From assembly GCA_003223635.1 (NCBI GenBank), contig QHVS01000156.1, forward strand, positions 1 through 33,222: a stretch of 33,222 nt of DNA, written 5' to 3'. Position numbers and translations under genes: made by a program. The notes below the pieces were generated by a model, which saw only the letters and a program-made list of their open reading frames with translations, was not told the DNA's origin and searched no databases. The stretch comes from Acidobacteriota bacterium (GTDB lineage: Bacteria; Acidobacteriota; Thermoanaerobaculia; Gp7-AA8). Shown one piece after another: positions 16,371 to 23,335 of this stretch (position 1 is its first letter; every line of letters begins with the position of its first letter).

Positions 16371-16451
16371 GGTGCTCAGTGCTCGGTGCTCGGTACTCGG
16401 TGCTCGGTACTCGGTACTCGGTGCTCGGTACTCTACTAAGCACTGAGCACC
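16371..16451. repeat. 7-nt tandem repeat array flanked by 12-nt inverted repeats
   Basis: Nine head-to-tail copies of GTRCTCG (16372-16434) vary only at the third base, with the first copy ending in A and the last in T. The array is bounded by perfect 12-nt inverted repeats, GGTGCTCAGTGC (16371-16382) and GCACTGAGCACC (16440-16451). On the minus-strand mRNA this would fold into a stem-loop directly upstream of the DUF309 start codon at 16370. Confidence 0.92.
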
Positions 16452-16456
16452 AAGCA

Positions 16457-17451
16457 CTAATCTCCGGCGCGCGTTCCCCTTCTCAATGTTGCACACATCG
16501 CCGCGGTGAAGTCCGAAGTGGTCCCCTTTCCGCCGATGTCGCGCGTCCGATGCTCGGGACCGGAGTCCAGAACCTTGACGATGGAGTCCTGGATGCGCTT
16601 GGCGGCTGACATTTCGCCGATGTGCTGCAACATCAGGACGGCAGACTGCAGCATCGCCAGCGGATTCGCCTTGTTCTGCCCGGCAATGTCAGGGGCACTG
16701 CCATGCACGGCTTCGAAAAGCGCGCCGTTCTCGCCGATGTTGGCTCCTGCCACCACCCCCAGCCCGCCCACCAGCCCTGCCGCCAGATCAGAGACGATGT
16801 CGCCGTAGAGATTCTCCAGCAGCAGGACGTCGAACTGGTTCGGATTGATGACCAACTGCATGCAGAGGTTGTCGACGATCTTGTCGTCCGCCTCGATGTT
16901 CGGATACGCCTTGGACACCTTGTCATGATGTTGGCCTTGTGCACAGCGGTGACTTTCTGGCGGCCGTGCGCGCGAGCGTACTCGAAGGCGAAGCGGGCGA
17001 TGCGAGTCGAGGCCCGCTCAGTGATGATCTTCAGCGACTCCACCACGCCGGGGACGACCTCGTGTTCCAGACCGCTATACAGATCTTCAGTGTTCTCCCT
17101 CACGACGACGAGATCGACATTCTCGAACCTGGTGATGATGTTCGGCATCGATTTCACAGGGCGCAGATTGGCGTACAAATCGAGCATTTTGCGCAGCCGG
17201 ACGTTGACCGAGGTGAATCCGGTCCCCACCGGCGTGGTGACCGGGCCCTTCAGGGCCACCTTGTTCCGCAGGATCGAGTCAAGAACCTCCTGCGGCAGGG
17301 GATCCCCGAATCGCGCCAGGGCCTCGGAGCCGACGAAATAGGTCTCCCAGTCGACCTTGACCCCTGTGCATTCGATGATCGCCACGACGGAGGCAGTGAC
17401 CTCCGGGCCGATGCCGTCACCCGGCAGAAGCGTGATCTTGTGCGGAGCCAT
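16457..17451 (-). pseudogene. Frameshifted NAD-type isocitrate/isopropylmalate dehydrogenase
   Basis: The N-terminal part (17451 to ~16924) contains LLPGDGIGPEV, the substrate-site SVNVRLRKMLDLYANLRPV (isocitrate-like Ser/Asn/Arg pattern) and VVVRENTEDLYSG. It runs up to KANIM and then changes frame. The C-terminal part (~16921 to 16457) resumes with KVSKAYPNIEADDKIVDN, then LYGDIVSDLAAGLVGGLG, the cofactor region HGSAPDIAGQNKANP and a normal end. In this family KANIM is followed by about 12 residues (KLTDGLFL-type) that are absent here. About 34 nt therefore seem deleted at ~16919-16923, leaving a +1/-1 frame change. The gene is either a recent pseudogene or an assembly error. The remaining sequence is well conserved, with no other stop. 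The gene overlaps the upstream kinase-like gene by 35 nt. Confidence 0.85.
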
Positions 17452-18436
17452 CGAGCCATCGTTTCACGCGCCGCTGCGCGTCGTCGAGTGAAAAATCGAG
17501 CGGAAACAGCATACCCAGCTCGACAAACTCGGGCAGTTCGCGCAGACATTGCTGCACGCTCTCCAGCGTGGCAGGGATGAACTCGAGGTAATGCAGCCGC
17601 CCGCGTTCGATCGGCTGGCGGGAGAAGGTGCCGAGGATCTTCATCGAGCGCTGGAGGAGGGTTCCAAAGTAGCGGGAACGCAAGCCGTCATCCGCAGCGC
17701 GCAGAACGGCGTAGTAGCTGACCAGCTCCAGTTCCAGGGTCTCTCCCAGAATTCTGGCCACTCCGCGATCGCGCAGCAGGGAGGCCAGATCGTACGTATC
17801 AGGTCCCATTCTCAAGTCTTGATAATCGATGATATAAAGCGTTCCTCTTAGGATGTGTATATTCTGGCCATGATAATCACGGTGACATAGCACATATGGA
17901 TGTCGCGATATATTCTCGGCCAACCGGCGGAAGAGCGGTTCCAGCCGCCGGCTTGTTTCCGGCCGCACTCCCATCAGCTTTTCTACATAGAACTCCCGCG
18001 TCATCTCCAGTTCGGCCGTGAAGAAGTCGGCGGAGAACGGAGGATTGACCGAGCCGGCCGTTGCCCGCTGAAACGCCACCAGAGTTTCAATGGCTTTGCG
18101 ATAGAGGCGAATGCCTTCCTGGCGATCTTCGTGGAGCAAGTCGAACAATGTCCGGCCCCCGACGTCGCGCTGCAGTACGACCGCGTCGGAATGCTGCAAC
18201 ACCTCCGGGACCTGGCCGTGGGAGACCACCGCCCCATAGGCATCCAGGAATTGCCGCAGTTGGGCCCGGACCTCATTGGGGTAGTAGGCCAGCATGTGGG
18301 TCGAGCCGTCGGGAAGGCGAATCCGGAAGTACCGCCGCACCGAAGCATCGCCGGGCAGCGCCTCGACGCTCCACCCCTCCCCAAGCCATTCGCGAAGGAA
18401 CCTCGCCGCTTCGTCGGGGAGTCCTGGTTCGGCCAT
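17417..18436 (-). CDS. Aminoglycoside/sugar-phosphotransferase family kinase (AmgK-like)
   Basis: This is a 339-aa protein with the APH-type kinase fold. GDASVRRYFRIR near residues 29-40 matches the AmgK-like N-terminus. The catalytic loop is CHRDYHGQNIH with D187, and the metal-binding segment is IIDYQDLRMGPDTYDL. AmgK phosphorylates amino sugars such as N-acetylmuramic acid for cell-wall recycling. No MurU nucleotidyltransferase follows here, so the substrate is uncertain. The stretch around 17810-17915, which encodes the catalytic core, is markedly AT-rich and uses codons such as ATA, CTA and AGA unlike the rest. The start ATG 18436 lies at the end of a strand-wide run. The dehydrogenase start lies 35 nt inside its 3' end. 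Confidence 0.85.
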   Translation of the reverse strand: MAEPGLPDEAARFLREWLGEGWSVEALPGDASVRRYFRIRLPDGSTHMLAYYPNEVRAQLRQFLDAYGAVVSHGQVPEVLQHSDAVVLQRDVGGRTLFDLLHEDRQEGIRLYRKAIETLVAFQRATAGSVNPPFSADFFTAELEMTREFYVEKLMGVRPETSRRLEPLFRRLAENISRHPYVLCHRDYHGQNIHILRGTLYIIDYQDLRMGPDTYDLASLLRDRGVARILGETLELELVSYYAVLRAADDGLRSRYFGTLLQRSMKILGTFSRQPIERGRLHYLEFIPATLESVQQCLRELPEFVELGMLFPLDFSLDDAQRRVKRWLDGSAQDHASAG

Positions 18437-18461
18437 GGTCTACGGGCTTGTGATCACGTCG

Positions 18462-18494
18462 GGATCCTTCGGCGCTGCGCGCCTCAGGATGAGG
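18462..18494. repeat. Dispersed short repeat copy
   Basis: GGATCCTTCGGCGC followed by GCGCGCCTCAGGATGAGG lies in the 64-nt gap between the cyclophilin stop and the kinase-like start. Its complement has the same CATCCTGAG...CGAAGGATCC layout as the inverted repeat at 5266-5424. It is a partial dispersed-repeat copy and the inner bases can fold on themselves. Confidence 0.55.
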
Positions 18495-18500
18495 CTCGCC

Positions 18501-19139
18501 TCACTTAGGTGCGGGTCCCTTCTCGTCCGCGCGCGCGTCGCGGATGACGATCCGCTCGATGGTGGTCGGCGAGTTCGGACGGTCGTTCGCACCACGCGGC
18601 GCGTTGACGATCTTGTCCGCGACGTCCATTCCCTTCGTCGCCTGTCCGAACACCGTGTATTGGCGGTCGAGGAAATTGGAGTCCTTCACCACGATGAAGA
18701 ATTGAGAGGAGGCGCTGTTCGGATCCTGCGCTCGAGCCATGGACACGACTCCCCGCTTGTGCGGGATGGCGTTGAATTCCGCTTTGAGGTGGGTGCCGGA
18801 CCCGCCCGTCCCCCAGGTATTGACGTCAGGGCTCTTCGTATTCGGATCCCCGCCCTGAATCATGAATCCGGGAATGACCCGATGAAACTTCGTGCCGTTG
18901 TAGAACCCCTTCTGGGCCAGGTCGATGAAGTTCTTGACGTGATTCGGAGCCGCCTCAGGGAAAAACCGAATGTCGATCTCGCCGGCGGTGGTGTGGATTT
19001 CGGCTACTTTGTTCTGGTAGTCGCTCATCGTTCCCTTCTTTTTCGCCGTCTTTGTCTTTGCCGTCGACTTCGTGGCGGCGATGATTTGCGAGCCGGCGAG
19101 AAGCATCAGCGCCAGCGAGAGATAGACCAGTCGTTTCAC
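18501..19139 (-). CDS. Exported cyclophilin-type peptidyl-prolyl isomerase
   Basis: This is a 212-aa protein. Residues 1-22 are a signal peptide (LVYLSLALMLLAGSQIIAA), followed by a Lys/Thr-rich linker. The cyclophilin domain (~42-205) has FPEAAPNHVKNFIDL, the active-site FHRVIPGFMIQGGDP, GTHLKAEFN and SQFFIVVKDSNFLD. It accelerates prolyl cis-trans isomerisation in the periplasm. The Trp of cyclosporin-binding cyclophilins is absent, as in most bacterial forms. The start is GTG 19139, with AGGAGG five nucleotides upstream. It is the second folding catalyst in the window, after the parvulin. Confidence 0.95.
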   Translation of the reverse strand: MKRLVYLSLALMLLAGSQIIAATKSTAKTKTAKKKGTMSDYQNKVAEIHTTAGEIDIRFFPEAAPNHVKNFIDLAQKGFYNGTKFHRVIPGFMIQGGDPNTKSPDVNTWGTGGSGTHLKAEFNAIPHKRGVVSMARAQDPNSASSQFFIVVKDSNFLDRQYTVFGQATKGMDVADKIVNAPRGANDRPNSPTTIERIVIRDARADEKGPAPK

Positions 19140-19154
19140 GCACTCCTCCTTTTT

Positions 19155-19174
19155 GTGGAGCGCGTGCGCTCCAC
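19155..19174. repeat. 20-nt palindrome upstream of cyclophilin
   Basis: GTGGAGCGC and GCGCTCCAC flank a GT loop, a nearly perfect hairpin 15 nt upstream of the cyclophilin start. On the - strand it precedes the ribosome site, so it could be part of the leader. The sequence is typical of dispersed palindromes in GC-rich genomes. Confidence 0.5.
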
Positions 19175-19227
19175 CGGGCGCGAATCGTACTACTAGTCAT
19201 GGGACAAGGACGATGAGGACAACTGTG

Positions 19228-19260
19228 GAACGCCGCCGGAGGGACAGACGGCGGCGCTCC
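19228..19260 (-). terminator. Hairpin after KGG stress-protein gene
   Basis: CGCCGCC (19231-19237) and GGCGGCG (19250-19256) form a stem around a 12-nt loop, extended by GGA/TCC after a mismatch. It lies 18 nt beyond the stop of the KGG gene on the - strand. No clear T-run follows, so terminator function is probable, not certain. Confidence 0.5.
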
Positions 19261-19277
19261 CGATCTCCAGGATGCGA

Positions 19278-19691
19278 TCAGACTTGACTGCGTCCGGTGA
19301 AGGGCTCGTTGCGATTGGAGCCGCTCTCGTTCGATGCGCGTTCGCGCGAATTTCCGCTGCTCGTGTTGGCCGAGCCTCGATCGGAGGCGTGTCCGATGTA
19401 CGACTGCTGCTCCGTATCGGTGTGACTGGCCGCTCCGGCCTCCATCGAACCATCTCCGGAGGTCTGGCGCGCTCGTCCGCGGCTGTGACCTCCCTCGCGC
19501 CCGATCGCCGACATATGCGCGCGATCGCGACTTACGGCTTCTCCACCTTTGCGTCCGGCCACGCGCGCTTCATCGGACGAAAACTCATGAGCAGTTCCCT
19601 TGGCATGAGCTGCCCTTCCGCCCTTGCTCGCAATCTCACGCTGTTTGGCCGGGTCCATGGACGCAAAACCGCGCTTACTCGTGTTTGCCAT
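19278..19691 (-). CDS. KGG-repeat stress-induced protein
   Basis: This is a 137-aa hydrophilic protein. The motifs GFASMDPAKQREIASKGGRAAH and RVAGRKGGEAVSRD, plus IGREGGHSRG, are the KGG repeats of the stress-induced (GsiB/Con-10-like) family, small disordered proteins linked to desiccation and general stress. The C-terminal half is Ser/Gly/Asn/Arg-rich and presumably disordered. The start is ATG 19691 with AGGAG eight nucleotides upstream; upstream in-frame codons are not needed. It stands alone, with ~230 nt upstream before the serine tRNA in which I see no clear promoter boxes or genes. Confidence 0.85.
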   Translation of the reverse strand: MANTSKRGFASMDPAKQREIASKGGRAAHAKGTAHEFSSDEARVAGRKGGEAVSRDRAHMSAIGREGGHSRGRARQTSGDGSMEAGAASHTDTEQQSYIGHASDRGSANTSSGNSRERASNESGSNRNEPFTGRSQV

Positions 19692-19918
19692 GAAGGTGTC
19701 TCCTTTGGTGTCCAGTTTGGTATTGCGCGACTGTTTTTGCACCACCTTGAACCAGGCTTAGGCGGTTCACGAAATGTGCCAGTAACCCGCGGAAATCCGT
19801 GTGTTTTCGAACCTTTGCGTTGAGCACCGCGCGCTCAGAAACGCCGCGTCACATCGACGCGGATCGAGCAGACGAAGAACAACAGGATATCGGTGAGTAG
19901 GGAGAAAGAGGGCGGATT

Positions 19919-20012
19919 TGGCGGAGAGAGAGGGATTCGAACCCTCGGTAGAGCTTTTGGACCCTACGGCGGTTTAGCAAACCGCTGGTTTAAGCCACTC
20001 ACCCATCTCTCC
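19919..20012 (-). tRNA. tRNA-Ser (GCU anticodon)
   Basis: The acceptor stem GGAGAGA (20006-20012) pairs with TCTCTCC (19923-19929), with discriminator G and an encoded CCA (19919-19921). The anticodon stem GCGGT/ACCGC encloses the loop TTGCTAA with anticodon GCT. The long variable arm typical of serine tRNAs is present, and the T-loop is GGTTCGAAT. It reads AGC/AGU codons. Confidence 0.97.
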
Positions 20013-20087
20013 GTGGCTCGAGATTGAAGAAAAACTTGGAACGTTAAGAAAGAGCGCGCGCGATTCCCGCCGCATTCTACTTTCATT

Positions 20088-20177
20088 TGGCGGAGGAGGT
20101 GGGATTCGAACCCACGGTACGGTTTGCCGTACGGCGGTTTTCAAGACCGCTGCCTTAAACCACTCGACCACTCCTCC
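20088..20177 (-). tRNA. tRNA-Ser (UGA anticodon)
   Basis: The acceptor stem GGAGGAG (20171-20177) pairs with CTCCTCC (20092-20098), with discriminator G and encoded CCA (20088-20090). The anticodon loop CTTGAAA carries TGA and is held by the stem GCGGT/ACCGC. The long variable arm (TACGGCAAACCGTA) forms a perfect stem. It reads UCA-type codons. It lies 75 nt upstream of tRNA-Ser(GCU) on the same strand, so the two may share a precursor. Confidence 0.97.
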
Positions 20178-20219
20178 GGACGGAACGTTTGTTGAACGGC
20201 GTCGCGCGACGGCGAATTT

Positions 20220-21197
20220 CTACGGAATGAGCGTGACGTCGAGCGTGATCTTCAGCTTCAGCTTCCGATGCTCGCGCAGCTCCTCGGCCGTCAGCGCAAG
20301 CGGCACGGTCACCTCTTTGACCAGACTGTCGGCGGCGCGGCGCTCTGGTTTGGGTGGTGCGGCAACGCCGCCGAGCTCCGGCAGCGAATCGAGGATGCCA
20401 TCGGGCAGCGGAATCTCGATCGACGCCGCTGCCATCTCCGGCGGTGGCGAGAAATCGACATCATCAAACGGGCTCTTCTCCGCGACGACCTCCTCGGCTC
20501 GCGGAAGTGCCGATTCTTCGTCCCACACGGTCGGCAACGGCCGCTCTTCCGCCGGCGCGTCGGCGTTGAGGACCCGAATCTCCCGTTCCAGCGGCTCCGA
20601 TCCTTCCAATCCGTACTTCTTGACCAGATTACCGAGGACGAGTTGCGTCATGCCCTTCAACGTCTCCTCGACGCCGAACCCACTCGTGGCCACGGATTCG
20701 AAATGTGGAACGCCGAGCTTGTTGACATCGCGCTGAAGCTGCGCCACCGGCAGAGCGTTGGGCAGGTCGCGCTTGTTGTACTGGAACACCGTGGGGATCT
20801 CGCGCATGCGCACGCCCTGACGCTTGAGGTTGTCCTCCAGGTTCTGCAGTGATTCCAGATTGGCGTCGAGCGCGATGTCCTGACTGTCGGCCACAAACAC
20901 GAGGCCGTCGGCTCCTTTGAGCACGAGCTGGCGTGTGGAGTTGTAGTAGACCTGCCCCGGCACCGTGTAGAGCTGCAGCTTGGTGCGCATGCCGCGGATC
21001 TTGCCGAGGTCGAGGGGGAGGAAGTCGAAGAAGAGAGTGCGATCGGTCTTGGTGGACAGAGAAAGCATCTTGCTCTTGCTGTTCGACGGCAGAGAGTCGT
21101 AGATGAACTGCAGGTTCGTGGTCTTCCCGCAGAGCCCTGGTCCGTAGTAGACGATCTTGGCGGTGATCTCCTTGGTGGCGTAATTGAAGAGGACCAT
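20220..21197 (-). CDS. MglA-like Ras-family GTPase with C-terminal extension
   Basis: This is a 325-aa protein. MglA GTPases act as polarity switches in gliding motility and are controlled by MglB-type activators. G-motifs are clear: the P-loop GPGLCGKT (residues 19-26), TVPGQ (78-82) as G3, NKRD (141-144) as G4 and SVATSGFGV as G5. The MglA core ends near residue 197. The rest (198-325) is an acidic, Pro-rich, low-complexity stretch ending in a conserved-looking module LTAEELREHRKLKLKITLDVTL. The ATG at 21197 has no ribosome site and a good promoter lies so close that the mRNA may be leaderless. No MglB gene is visible in the window. It is divergent from the cobalamin riboswitch. Confidence 0.92.
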   Translation of the reverse strand: MVLFNYATKEITAKIVYYGPGLCGKTTNLQFIYDSLPSNSKSKMLSLSTKTDRTLFFDFLPLDLGKIRGMRTKLQLYTVPGQVYYNSTRQLVLKGADGLVFVADSQDIALDANLESLQNLEDNLKRQGVRMREIPTVFQYNKRDLPNALPVAQLQRDVNKLGVPHFESVATSGFGVEETLKGMTQLVLGNLVKKYGLEGSEPLEREIRVLNADAPAEERPLPTVWDEESALPRAEEVVAEKSPFDDVDFSPPPEMAAASIEIPLPDGILDSLPELGGVAAPPKPERRAADSLVKEVTVPLALTAEELREHRKLKLKITLDVTLIP

Positions 21198-21209
21198 GGC
21201 TGTCGATTG

Positions 21210-21238
21210 AGCGTAGCGAAGCAGTTATCGTGAGTCAA
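21210..21238 (-). promoter_or_regulatory. Promoter for MglA-like gene
   Basis: On the - strand TTGACT (21233-21238) is followed after exactly 17 nt by TACGCT (21210-21215). The predicted start near 21203 is only about six nucleotides before the ATG, which would give a leaderless or nearly leaderless mRNA and fits the missing ribosome site. Confidence 0.45.
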
Positions 21239-21249
21239 CGCGGCGCGGC

Positions 21250-21255
21250 TATAAT
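21250..21255 (+). promoter_or_regulatory. -10 box of cobalamin-regulated promoter
   Basis: A perfect TATAAT lies 26 nt before the riboswitch P1 stem, so RNA would begin near 21262. The expected -35 position (about 21226-21232) matches the consensus poorly. Confidence 0.5.
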
Positions 21256-21280
21256 CCGCCCAGCTCATTAGCAACCCAGT

Positions 21281-21436
21281 CTGAAACAGCGAACGGGAAG
21301 CCGGTTCAATGCCGGCGCGGCCCCCGCCACTGTGACCGGAGACGACTCACGCCATGCGCGCGTGGCGCCCCACTGCGAAAAGCGGGAAGGGAGCGTGAGA
21401 AGGATGACCCGGAAGCCAGGAGACCGGCTGTTTCGG
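21281..21436 (+). promoter_or_regulatory. Cobalamin (B12) riboswitch
   Basis: The conserved core is present in order: GAACGGGAAGCCGG, then GCCGGCGCGGCCCCCGCCACTGTGACCGG (21310-21338), and the B12 box AGCCAGGAGACCGGC (21414-21428). P1 closes perfectly, with CTGAAACAGC (21281-21290) pairing to GCTGTTTCGG (21427-21436) and one G-U pair. The aptamer binds adenosylcobalamin or a related form and normally represses downstream expression. A small hairpin AAGCT/AGCTT (21444-21457) lies just before the ribosome site GGAGGG of the next gene, so control may be at translation. Confidence 0.97.
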
Positions 21437-21472
21437 ACACAGAAAGCTCACCAGCTTCGGAGGGAAGTCGTC

Positions 21473-23302
21473 GTGAAACCGCTCATCTCATCCATCCTCC
21501 TTCTATTCGTTTCCTCGCTCGCTTTTTCGCAGACCAAAGTCACCGAAGAGATCATCGTCACCGCTTCGCAGTTGCCGGAGACGGTCGAGTCGACTCCCGC
21601 GGCGGTCACCGTCGTAACCCGGGAGGACATCGATCGCCATGCGGCGCGCGATCTCGCCGATGTGCTCCGTGAAGTTCCAGGATTGGCCATCAGCCGCAGT
21701 GGTTCGCTGGGAAAAGCGACATCGCTCTTCACTCGCGGAGCGGCCTCCACGCAGACCCTGGTGATGTGGAACGGCATCCCCATCAACAATCCTTACTTCG
21801 CGGGCTACGATTGGGGACGCTTCTCCACCGCCGGCGTGGAGCAGGTGGAAGTCGTGCGAGGGCCCTTCTCCGCGCTCTATGGATCCGAAGCGATGGCTGG
21901 CGTGGTGAACGTGCTCACTACGCCGCGGGGGAGCGGCCTGCGCGGAGAGGTGCAGGGCGGAAGTCATGGTCTGCGCAACGCACTCCTCTCCGGCGCCTAC
22001 GTCGGCTCAACGACACAGGTTAGCGCCGCGTTCGAGCATCGGCAGGACGACGGCTTCGATCCAAATGACGACTTCCGCGAAACCAGCGGCAATCTCTTCG
22101 GGAAATGGTCGCCCTCGCCCACGTTCTCGCTCGGCCTGGCCGCGCGCTACACATCGTACGATCTGGGGATTCCCTTCGACGTCAACGCGACAGGCGATGC
22201 GCTGGTGCCGAGTCTGCAGCGTCGCCAGGATGGAAACGAATTGCAGGTCGCCGTTCCGCTGCAGAAGACCGTCGGGCCGCTCACGTTTGATCTGACTCTG
22301 TCCGACAGCCGGCGCCGCGATGATTTCCGCGATCCGCAGGATCCGTTCGGATTTGTCAACGCGCGGACGGATTCGACGCAGCGCCGGGTCCGTCTGTCCG
22401 GGCAGGCGCAGACCGCTGCTGGAACGATCATCGCCGGCGGCGAGATGCAGCGAGCGACGGTCGACGACATGAGCAACTTCGGCGTGAATCTCGACAACAG
22501 CCGCCGCGATGCGCGATCGCTCTTCATCGAGGATCGCTGGCGAAGCGCCACTGGCCCGGCGTCGCGGATCGAGCTGAGCGCCGGCGTCCGCTACGATCGA
22601 TTCGACACATTCGGCAGCCAGACCTCGCCCCGCGTCGGCGCAGCCTGGATCAGCGGGCCGAACAAATGGCGAATCGCGTATGGAGAAGGATTCCGAGCGC
22701 CATCCGTGGGCGAGCTCTACTTCCCGTTCTCCGGCAATCCCAATCTGCGGGCCGAGCACACCCGCAGCGCCGAGGCAGGCTACGACGCGGTCATCGGCAA
22801 TGGACTCTTCTCGATGACGTTGTTCAGCAGCCGCTTCCGCGATCTGATCGTCTTCGACAATCGCAGCTACGCGTTCGGCAACATTGGCCGCGCGCGAAGC
22901 GACGGGATCGAGCTGGGAATCGAAGACCATCTGACGCCGGCCCTCTACGCCGCGCTCAGCTACACCAATCTGCATCGTGACGAGGACGAATCGACCGGCG
23001 AGCGCCTGCCGCGACGGCCGAAGCACAGCGGCTCCGTTTTTGTCGGCTGGCGCTCCGGATCATTGGATGCAAACGTCGCTCTGATCCACAGCGGAGCGCG
23101 TTTCGATCTCATCCCGATCGCGCCATACTCTCGTGCCGTCAATAGCGCGTACACGACCATCGACACGAACCTTCAAATCCACCTCGGCCGCCTTACGCCA
23201 TTTGCAAAGGTGGAAAACCTGCGCAACGAGCGCTATCAGGAGGTTCTCGGATTCGTATCGCCCGGCCGGCGAACGATTGTGGGACTTCGATTCGATCTGT
23301 AG
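21473..23302 (+). CDS. TonB-dependent outer-membrane receptor, BtuB-like (cobalamin uptake)
   Basis: This is a 609-aa protein. The start is GTG 21473, with GGAGGG nine nucleotides upstream; the frame also runs back through the riboswitch, but that part is RNA. Residues 1-18 form a signal peptide (ISSILLLFVSSLAFS). A TonB-box-like EEIIVTA follows, then the plug (~35-150: AVTVVTREDIDRHAARDLADVLREVPG, VEVVRGPFSALYGSEAMAGVVNVLT) and a beta-barrel ending in an aromatic-final strand GLRFDL. It imports cobalamin across the outer membrane using TonB energy. The riboswitch directly upstream supports the substrate. No btuCD or btuF gene lies nearby. Confidence 0.93.
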   Translation: MKPLISSILLLFVSSLAFSQTKVTEEIIVTASQLPETVESTPAAVTVVTREDIDRHAARDLADVLREVPGLAISRSGSLGKATSLFTRGAASTQTLVMWNGIPINNPYFAGYDWGRFSTAGVEQVEVVRGPFSALYGSEAMAGVVNVLTTPRGSGLRGEVQGGSHGLRNALLSGAYVGSTTQVSAAFEHRQDDGFDPNDDFRETSGNLFGKWSPSPTFSLGLAARYTSYDLGIPFDVNATGDALVPSLQRRQDGNELQVAVPLQKTVGPLTFDLTLSDSRRRDDFRDPQDPFGFVNARTDSTQRRVRLSGQAQTAAGTIIAGGEMQRATVDDMSNFGVNLDNSRRDARSLFIEDRWRSATGPASRIELSAGVRYDRFDTFGSQTSPRVGAAWISGPNKWRIAYGEGFRAPSVGELYFPFSGNPNLRAEHTRSAEAGYDAVIGNGLFSMTLFSSRFRDLIVFDNRSYAFGNIGRARSDGIELGIEDHLTPALYAALSYTNLHRDEDESTGERLPRRPKHSGSVFVGWRSGSLDANVALIHSGARFDLIPIAPYSRAVNSAYTTIDTNLQIHLGRLTPFAKVENLRNERYQEVLGFVSPGRRTIVGLRFDL

Positions 23303-23335
23303 CGGTACGCCTCGTGCTTGATGGGGCACGCGACG

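Noticed and set aside
16372-16434. CRISPR array
   Set aside because: Seven-nucleotide units without spacers and without cas genes; it is a simple tandem repeat.
19974-20171. Short - strand coding frame across the tRNA region
   Set aside because: It consists of two serine tRNA genes and has no coding support.
19919-20177. tRNA-associated integration site of a mobile island
   Set aside because: No integrase gene, no repeated tRNA 3' end and no break in gene content nearby.
21332-21472. N-terminal extension of the cobalamin receptor
   Set aside because: This part is the riboswitch RNA. The real N-terminus is a signal peptide at GTG 21473 with its own ribosome site.
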